NCBI RefSeq assembly: GCF_024323335.1
Contig: NC_066579.1
Coordinates: 237,139,475 to 237,203,474 of the forward strand
Direction of reading: 5' to 3'
DNA from: Lathyrus oleraceus
Lineage: Eukaryota; Streptophyta; Magnoliopsida; Fabales; Fabaceae
Length of the DNA: 64,000 bases
The notes below the pieces were generated by a model. It ran no database searches. It had not been told where the DNA came from and saw nothing but the letters and a program-made list of their open reading frames with translations. The translations under genes and the position numbers were made by a program. Within the stretch, counting starts at the first letter, position 1. The number at the start of each line of letters is the position of its first letter. Positions 57,288 through 64,000 of the stretch are shown piece by piece.

Positions 57288-58189
57288 TGAAATTCTGGTA
57301 TCTGATATGAGATGTCGAAGGTAATGTCACAACACTAATATCAGAACAATACAAAGAGGATAAAAGATAAAGAACAGTAATGCAAGAGACACAAGTAATT
57401 GTTAACCCAGTTCGGTGCAAACTCACATACGTCATGGGGCTACCAAGCCAGGAAGGAAATCCACTAAACAGAATCAATTCAAAGACTCTCAGTAAACAAC
57501 TTCAAGTTACAGTCTTTTCACCTAATCTCTACCCGTGTGACTTCTACCTAGGAACTCTTAGATATGAGATCCTACTCACTCCCCCTCAATCACAGCAGTG
57601 ATATAAAACAAGAATTATAATGAAAAGAAGAAACTCTTCAAACACACACACTTGATCTTACTTAAAAGCTTAAATCAAGTAGACACATACTCATGCTTCA
57701 AAGCTTAGAGTGACAAATTACAACTCAAAAATCAGACCAACTCAATCATCTATGGATGAATTGAATGGCTTACAATTCACACGACCACACAAGACTTAAA
57801 CCCTTATTCTCTCTCAATATTTCGTTCGTTATTTCTTGTGTATCAAATCAGGTTTTCCATGTCCTTTTTATAAAAGCATTTGGCTGGGCTTCGACATCAT
57901 AAAACCCTAAAACTATTTTCCATTCATATCTTCTCATGACAGTTGATTATATCTCCTTAGAATCATACACAGATTGCCATTAAAAACGGAATCACATAAT
58001 ACATAACATTCAGACTGAATGTTCTGTATACAGATGTCATGACATCGGATCTGACATCTCAGTAAAATCCTGCATAATCACATTTTAAACATCCAACAGG
58101 TACATGAAATCTTATGTTAAGACAACACATGTGACACCTTGTGAACACTCTAGGTTTTACCAAAATTGCTGCCAACACGAGAACCAACA
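57288..58189 (-). repeat. 3' LTR of Copia B
   Basis: The 902-bp LTR runs on the minus strand from TGTTGGTTCTCGTG to GATACCAGAATTTCA. The inner boundary follows from the polypurine tract. The outer boundary is set where the flanking gypsy motif GGGAAGGTG breaks off, and is uncertain by a few bases because no partner duplication is visible. Confidence 0.75.
57865..57872 (-). promoter_or_regulatory. TATA box of Copia B LTR
   Basis: TATAAAAA on the minus strand (GCTTTTATAAAAAGGAC), about 320 bp into the LTR. It is the best core-promoter match there. Confidence 0.6.
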
Positions 58190-58200
58190 AACTCCCTCTT
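58190..58200 (-). other. Polypurine tract of Copia B
   Basis: AAGAGGGAGTT on the minus strand, directly before the LTR start TGTTGG. Similar tracts (AGGGGGAGAAG) at about 58350 and 58562 may be additional ones. Confidence 0.65.
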
Positions 58201-58871
58201 TGGCAAATTTTGGCTAAAACATGTAACAATCTATTTGTTCACAAGAGTACAAAACATATCAGCAGTTAAGCAGCAACAGAAGTAATAACCATACAATTAC
58301 TAGCTATAATAGCAACTAGTAATAAACACACATCAAACACATTTGAGCTTCTTCTCCCCCTAAGTCTGTTCAACACAGACATCTCCTTCAACAACACCTA
58401 TAACATTCAGACTCACCATCTGGCATCTCCTTCAACATCACCTGTGCAACACAGAACATTATTCTGTTCAACATCAATTGTCATTTGTTTAGCCTAGCTA
58501 CTTCAACACATATTAACTACAGCTCTCCACATATTAACTGCAGTTCTCCACATATTAACTTCTCCCCCTTTTTAGTCAAAATAGACCAAAGAGACAAATT
58601 AGACAAAATAAATGTCAATTAGTCCAGCAGAGAGTGTCACATAGAATGTTATAACATATAAAATGTTAAAACAAATTGTCAGGTGTTACAGAACCATATT
58701 TATACACAACTATATGAGCTGAGATAAAAAGAAATCTAGGGGAAACACAAAAAACCCAAAAATTACATCATGGCATCAAACAAGACTGCCAAAAAAAAAC
58801 ATCAAACAACAAACATCAATGCATCCAAGCACACACATCATTATAATAGGGGGGACCATCTTCACCACAAC
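58201..58871 (-). other. Copia B 3' untranslated region, no gene seen
   Basis: Between the envelope-like stop and the polypurine tract there is AT-rich sequence with repeated CACATATTAAC words at about 58500-58560. No coding region. Confidence 0.6.
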
Positions 58872-60662
58872 TCAGTCTAAGGAGGTAGCATCTTCATCAC
58901 CTTCAGATCCAGAACTTCCACTAGATTGATCCTGAGATTCACACCTCTCACTTGAGGTGTGGGCATCTGTTTCCTTGGCTTCACCAACATTATCTATATC
59001 TCCTTGCTCCAAGCTATTAATTAGAACCTCTAGAGCTTCTTTCCTAGCCTTATCCACCATTATCCCAGTCTCTAATTCCTTGGATATCTCTTTCAGTTCA
59101 GCAATCATGCCACTTTGAGAGGCTGGCTTCTTCATCGCAGATGTCATGACAATGCCATTGACATGACCGCCTTCAAATAACTTGTAATGAACTGGAAATT
59201 GAGGTTTTCTTCTACTAGGGATATCACTTGTGCTCAAAATACCAGGTTGCTGGCTTAGAATTATTCCACAAATTATTGAGGGAAAAGCAATTGGCAGCTT
59301 CACTGCATTTGTGGAAGCATGTTTGACAATTTGTTCAAACATGAACCTTCCATAATCAAAGTTAAGCTTGGTTCCAATAACATATATTATCATTCCAAGA
59401 GCATTAGAGATTGTTGAGATGTGGTTTGTTGGTACCCAGTTGGCTGACCCTATCTTATGCAAGATAGCATATTTCATAGTTAATTTGCCAGTAGAGAGAT
59501 GCTTTTTGCTTGGCCATTCCTTGACCTGACCAACAATGATTTTCCTATAGACTTCATTGTATGTGGCCTCCAATTCAACAACACCTTTTGTTTCTCTTCC
59601 TAGGAACTTATTGATCACAGTAGGGAAGAACCTTACACACCTTCCTCTAACAAACTCCTTACAAAACTCTTTGATGTTTTTGTCAGCAATATCCTCAGGG
59701 ATATTCACCACAAACTCCTTCACAAGACCCTCAAAGCATTGGGGTAATCCACTAACTATTTTCATTAAACCAGCAGACTTGATCAAATCCATAACCTCCT
59801 TAACTTCCACAGTATCCTTTCCTAGTTCCCTTTCCACAACTACTCTCCTCTGTATTACAAATTTCCACTTGGCTGCACCATCTTCCAAATGGAAGGAAAT
59901 CTTATCCAAATGCACAGCAGCAACCTTAGCAGGAGATTTTCTAACAGTTTGCTTTTTAACAGGAGAGATGTTTGGGACATCTTCTTCAACATCATCCTCT
60001 AAATCAAAACTTTCTCTAACCTTTCTCTTCTTTACCTCCACTTTACTCCATGATTTTGAAGGACCTACAGCAGTAGCCTTCTTACTAGTTCTGGCTGTCA
60101 TCATCTCAGCCACAAACCTCCCCTTCCTGGTCTTCATTCTCTTAGCAACCCTTGGCTCCAAGTGATGAAGCAAGGTGTCATCTTCATCATCTGAGCTTTC
60201 TTCTTCCAAGTCAATCACCTTTTTACCAGAGGCATGCTTCTGAGAAGCATCTACAGATTTCTTACTAGGCAAGGTTTTCCCTAAAGAACACAGTCCCTCA
60301 GCAGCAATATCTTTCTCTGACCTAGATGAATCATCATCTTTCTCATTGCGGGGTTCCACCTCAGGCGAGGGGTCCCTTCTAGATAGAGGAGTTGAAACTC
60401 CCTTGACTGAGTGTCCTTCATTTAGGATCCATGTGACCAAATTTCTAATGACACGATCAATATGATGCATGTCATCTTTAGAGGTAGGGTTATCAGAGTT
60501 GTTACCTTGAGTATGCCCTGTAGTGGAGGATGGACCAGGGGCGTCACCAGGGATGACTGAAAGGGGAATAACTTCCTAGATGTCATCATGAAGAAAATCC
60601 ATGGATGGTGTTCGTGCTTTGTGCGTAGATTTGGAACCAGAAGATGAAGGATGTTGTGACAT
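58872..60662 (-). pseudogene. Copia B envelope-like ORF
   Basis: The frame 58872-60470 (532 codons) is open. The same frame upstream reaches an ATG at 60660-60662 but has one stop at 60576-60578. The N-terminal third is Ser/Asp/Glu-rich with basic clusters. The central part (about residues 190-420) resembles the plant family called putative plant transposon protein or envelope-like protein in SIRE relatives (KWKFVIQRRVVVERELGKD, RGRCVRFFPTVINKFLG). A hydrophobic stretch (LPIAFPSIICGIILSQ, about residue 395) may be membrane-associated. The C-terminus is acidic. Its role in these elements is unproven. It follows pol without a frame change. Confidence 0.8.
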
Positions 60663-62801
60663 CTTGTTGAGCTTGTGAAAGAATTTTTGTTGCCCTAGCA
60701 GAGACGGATGATACAGTTTGATGAAGATGGAAGTGGTTGAACTGAGGTTGTGTGTGAGAATGCTATAAATGGTAGTCCCAATACTAGGTAATGATTTACC
60801 ATAAATGGGGCACTTTCTTTTAAGTGGGCAGACAATATTTTTATTACCTTTTCCATTCCAATTTAATTGGTATAAATTCTCATGGATACAAATCCCCAAT
60901 TTCCCTCTTAAACATTCAAATTGATTAGCACCCAAAGCCTCTGTAAATATGTCATCTAATTGCATTTCAGTAGTAACATGCTCCAATGCTATGATTTTCT
61001 CTTCCCCTAGTTCTCTAATAAAGTGATGACGAATATCAATGTGCTTTGTCCTGCTGTGCTGAATAGGATTCTTAGAAATATTTATAGCACTCAGGTTGTC
61101 ATAGTACAATGTCATGACATCTTGTGTGACATTGTATTCAGTCAACATTTGTTTCATCCAAACCAGTTGAGAACAACTACTCCCAGCTGCTATGTATTCA
61201 GCTTCAGCAGTGGATAAGGACACACAATTTTGTTTCTTACTAAACCAAGATATTAAATTGTTCCCCCAGAAGAAACATCCTCCTGATGTGCTTTTCCTAT
61301 CATCAGCACTTCCAGCCCAGTCAGCATCACAGTATCCAGTCAGCATATATCCAGATCCATGAGTATACAACATCCCATAGTTATTGGTGCCAATGACATA
61401 TTTCAATATCCTCTTCACTTGGTTTATGTGACTGACTTTTGGTTCAGCTTGATATCTAGCACAAACACCTACAACAAATGCAATGTCAGGTCTGCTAGCT
61501 GTGAGATACAACTGACTTCCTATCATGCTTCTGTATAGACTTTGATCTACACTAACACCATTTTCATCTTTGGAGACTTTCAGATGTGTAGGAGCAGGTG
61601 TCCTCTTATGACTTGCATTCTCCATGCCAAACTTCTTAACAATGTTTTTGGCATATTTGCTTTGAGATAGAAAGATAGAATCTTCCATCTTCTTGACTTG
61701 TAGCCCAAGAAAATAGGTCAACACTCCAACAAGGCTCATCTCAAATTCAGACTGCATTTGTTTAACAAAATGTTCGACCATCTGATCTGACATCCCACCA
61801 AACACAATATCATCTACATATATTTGAGCCACCATGAGTTTTCCTCCTTCATTCTTAACAAATAGGGTCTTGTCAATACCTCCCTTCCAGTATCCATTAT
61901 TAGTGAGGAACATTGTGAGTCTCTCATACCAAGCCCTAGGAGCTTGTTTCAAACCATAGAGGGCTTTCTTCAATCTGTATACATGCTTTGGAAGATTTGG
62001 GTCTGTGAATCCTTTAGGTTGTTCAACATATACTTCCTCATTTAAGTAGCCATTCAAGAAGGCACTTTTTACATCCATTTGGAACAGTTTGAACTTCAGA
62101 ATACATGTCACTCTAAGCAATAGTCTAATGGACTCAAGGCGAGCTACAGGGGCAAATGTTTCATCAAAGTCAACTTCTTCAATTTGAGTATATCCTTGTG
62201 CTACCAATCTTGCTTTATTTTTAGTAACCACCCCTTGTTCATTAGATTTATTCTTATACACCGACTTTGTGCCTATGACATTTATTCCTCCAGGTCTTGG
62301 AACCAGTTCCCATACTTCATTCCTCTTGAATTGACGTAACTCCTCCTGCATGGCATTGATCCAGAACTCATCGGTCAAGGCTTCCTTGACATTCCTAGGC
62401 TCAATCTTGGACACAAAGCAACCATGTGAGATCACTTCCCTTGATCTAGTTGTGACCCCTTTATTTGGATCTCCTATAATGAGATCTATGGGATGATTCT
62501 TCTGAATTCTGATGGAGGGTCCCTTGTTGATTTTGTCATCTTCAGGTTCAGCTTGAGGAGGTTCACTCTCCTTATTTTTGTGTGAGAAATCTGTTGAGGG
62601 ATTATTCAGAGATGTCTCAACATCGTTTGTGACACCAGTCTGTTGATCATTAACCACAACATTGATAGATTCCATCATTACTTTTGTTTTGGAATTAAAG
62701 ACTCTATATGCTCCGCTGTTTGTTGAGTAGCCCAGAAATATTCCTTCATCACTTTTGGGATCCATCTTCCTTCTTTGTTCACGATTAGCAAGATATAGCA
62801 T
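60576..62801 (-). CDS. Copia B pol: integrase end, RT and RNase H
   Basis: An open 741-codon frame. The beginning is the end of integrase. RT starts at about residue 150 (DEFWINAMQEELRQF, then VDFDETFAPVARLES, MDVKSAFLNGYL, the catalytic YVDD in QIYVDDIVFG). RNase H is at about residues 490-610 (GYCDADWAGSADDRKSTSG, STAEAEYIA, KHIDIRHHFIRE). The usual pol stop seems to be lost: after HENL the frame continues with TAC-CAA-TTA (60864-60872) into sequence leading to the envelope-like ORF. Catalytic residues look intact, but the upstream integrase is broken. Confidence 0.87.
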   Translation of the reverse strand: MLYLANREQRRKMDPKSDEGIFLGYSTNSGAYRVFNSKTKVMMESINVVVNDQQTGVTNDVETSLNNPSTDFSHKNKESEPPQAEPEDDKINKGPSIRIQKNHPIDLIIGDPNKGVTTRSREVISHGCFVSKIEPRNVKEALTDEFWINAMQEELRQFKRNEVWELVPRPGGINVIGTKSVYKNKSNEQGVVTKNKARLVAQGYTQIEEVDFDETFAPVARLESIRLLLRVTCILKFKLFQMDVKSAFLNGYLNEEVYVEQPKGFTDPNLPKHVYRLKKALYGLKQAPRAWYERLTMFLTNNGYWKGGIDKTLFVKNEGGKLMVAQIYVDDIVFGGMSDQMVEHFVKQMQSEFEMSLVGVLTYFLGLQVKKMEDSIFLSQSKYAKNIVKKFGMENASHKRTPAPTHLKVSKDENGVSVDQSLYRSMIGSQLYLTASRPDIAFVVGVCARYQAEPKVSHINQVKRILKYVIGTNNYGMLYTHGSGYMLTGYCDADWAGSADDRKSTSGGCFFWGNNLISWFSKKQNCVSLSTAEAEYIAAGSSCSQLVWMKQMLTEYNVTQDVMTLYYDNLSAINISKNPIQHSRTKHIDIRHHFIRELGEEKIIALEHVTTEMQLDDIFTEALGANQFECLRGKLGICIHENLYQLNWNGKGNKNIVCPLKRKCPIYGKSLPSIGTTIYSILTHNLSSTTSIFIKLYHPSLLGQQKFFHKLNKMSQHPSSSGSKSTHKARTPSMDFLHDDI

Positions 62802-63530
62802 TTACTACCAAAAACATGGTAGTATTTAACTGTAGGTCTTCTCCCTTTCCAGACTTCATATAAGGTAGTAGGAGTCCCTTTCTTCAAGGTTACTCAGTTG
62901 TGAACATAGCAGGTTGTGTTCATAGCTTCAGCCCAAAAGTGGTAGGGCAATTTCTTAGCATGAATCATAGCTCTGGATGATTCTTGAAGGGTTCTATTTT
63001 TCCTTTCCACCACACAAATTTGCTAGGGAGTAATGGGAGATGAGAACTCATGATGAATTCCTTCTAATGAATAGAATTCAGCAAATTTGTTGTTCTCAAA
63101 TTCCTTCCCATGATCACTTCTGATTTTGATAACTTGACTTTCCTTTTCTCTTTGATGTTTTAGACAAAGATCTTTGAAGACTTCAAATACATCAGATTTT
63201 TCTCTTATAAAATTGATTCAGGTGTATTTGGAGAAGTCATCCACCACTACATAGGTATACTTCTTCCCACCAAGGCTTTCTACCTGCACGGGTCCCATCA
63301 AATCCATCTGGAGGAGTTCCAGAATTCTTGAAGTGGTGTCATGTCTGAGCTTCTGATGTGACATCTTTGTCTACTTTCCAATCTGACATTCCCCACAGAC
63401 TCTTCCTTCATCAATCTTCAAGTTGGGAATTCCTCTAACAACTTTAACAGATATAATCCTCTTCATTCCTTTAAGACGCAGATGGCCCAATCTTTAATGC
63501 CATATCTTCACTTATTCTTCTTTAGCTAGA
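62802..63530 (-). pseudogene. Copia B integrase
   Basis: On the minus strand the zinc-binding part (RLGHLRLKG, CGECQIGK), the core (D in MDLMGPVQ, D in RSDHGKEFE, E in VERKNRT) and the FWAEAMNT region are readable. They carry several stops, at about 62894, 63024, 63221, 63371 and 63495. The frame at 62678-62887 is the last part before RT. Confidence 0.78.
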
Positions 63531-64000
63531 GTACACATTGAAGCATAACCAGTTTCTTGAGAACTCCACATGTAGCAGTTGTCCTTAGACCTGACTCCTT
63601 TCATGATCACTTCATTTTCTTTATTAGTAATCAGACATTCAGTTTTAGTGAAGTTTATAGTTAGACCTTGGTCACAAAGTTGATTGATGCTTATTAGGTT
63701 TGTAGTCAGTCCCTTAACAAGTAAGACATTGTCAAGATTAGGAACTCCGGGGCAGTTAAGCTTACCAATTCCCTTGATTTTACCCTTTGCTCCATCACCA
63801 AAGGTTACATAACTGGTGGCATGAGGGTGAAGGCCAGTTCACAGGTTTTTGTTTCCAGTCATGTGTCTGGAGCACCCACTATCAAAATACCAATCTTCTT
63901 TGGCTGAAACTCTGAAGGAAGTGTGAGCTATCAGACTTGTAGCATCAGTCCTAAGAACCCATTGTTTTTTGTTGACAGGTCTGTGATGTTTGGGTTTAGG
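63531..64000 (-). pseudogene. Copia B protease, start outside the window
   Basis: WYFDSGCSRHMTGNK (about 63850-63895) has the catalytic D-S-G. It is followed by FGDGAKGKIKGIG and the end VLLVKGLTTNLISINQL. A stop lies just after the active site at about 63838. The N-terminal part and gag would lie to the right of 64000. Confidence 0.8.

Larger units (their letters stand above)
57288..64000 (-). mobile_element. Copia B: SIRE/Maximus-type element, 5' part outside the window
   Basis: A minus-strand element: 3' LTR, polypurine tract, envelope-like ORF, RNase H, RT, integrase, protease; gag and the 5' LTR lie beyond 64000. The envelope-like ORF after pol is typical of the SIRE lineage. It is inserted in a gypsy LTR. 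Confidence 0.87.

Noticed and set aside
57187..57477. Minus-strand 96-codon ORF spanning Copia B LTR and gypsy LTR
   Set aside because: It crosses an insertion boundary, so it is accidental.
59557..60165. 202-codon plus-strand ORF with hydrophobic segments
   Set aside because: It is antisense to the envelope-like ORF; Ser/Leu-rich translation is typical of reading Asp/Glu/Lys-rich codons backwards.
1..64000. Host protein-coding gene
   Set aside because: Every long frame matches retrotransposon domains or its antisense; remaining intervals are LTRs, leaders or 3' regions.

Overview
The window looks like intergenic heterochromatin of a large-genome plant, most likely a legume of the tribe Fabeae (pea, vetch, faba bean, lentil group). 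The basis is very large Ogre/Tat-type Ty3/gypsy elements (LTRs of about 4.6-4.7 kb, tRNA-Arg-type primer sites, an extra ORF1 before gag, an intron between protease and reverse transcriptase) together with SIRE/Maximus-type Ty1/copia elements. I found no host gene and no tRNA or rRNA gene: essentially every base belongs to a retrotransposon or to a fragment of one. LAYOUT: 1-1619 is the 3' untranslated end of a plus-strand Ogre-like element, with a polypurine tract, and 1620 starts its 3' LTR. That one LTR seems to have been split repeatedly. Its pieces are 1620-3656, 31294-31789 and 56761-57102; together they follow the order of the intact solo LTR at 48381-53054. The insertions that split it are: Copia A (plus, 3657 to about 17090), Ogre-1 (minus, about 17091-31293, missing its 3' end), Ogre-2 (minus, 31790-56760, imperfect 5-bp target duplication) and the start of another gypsy LTR (57103-57287), itself cut by Copia B (minus, 57288 to beyond 64000). 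Copia A carries a complete 9389-bp Tat-type element (minus, 5464-14852) with equal-length LTRs and a perfect 5-bp duplication. Ogre-2's 5' LTR carries an inverted solo LTR with a perfect 5-bp duplication. CODING CONTENT: Ogre-1 and Ogre-2 read ORF1, gag, protease, intron, RT-RNase H, a second (archaeal-type) RNase H and integrase on the minus strand, all with stops and frameshifts. Ogre-2 has lost the gag core. The nested Tat element keeps an open gag but has lost protease, the RT core and the front of integrase, so it looks non-autonomous. Copia A keeps gag, protease and integrase; Copia B keeps protease, integrase, RT-RNase H and an envelope-like ORF. NON-CODING STRUCTURE: The most interesting signal is in the untranslated parts. 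Several regions hold tandem short inverted repeats whose loops are conserved while their stems change on both sides together: 7560-8440, 9430-9604, 39223-39371, 1-1080 and 36900-37900. A longer LTR hairpin with a compensatory change occurs four times. A 10-base copy of the primer-site core sits about 60 bp inside the LTR end in three Tat-type families. Together these suggest structured RNA (or cruciform DNA) functions in these elements that coding annotation would miss.
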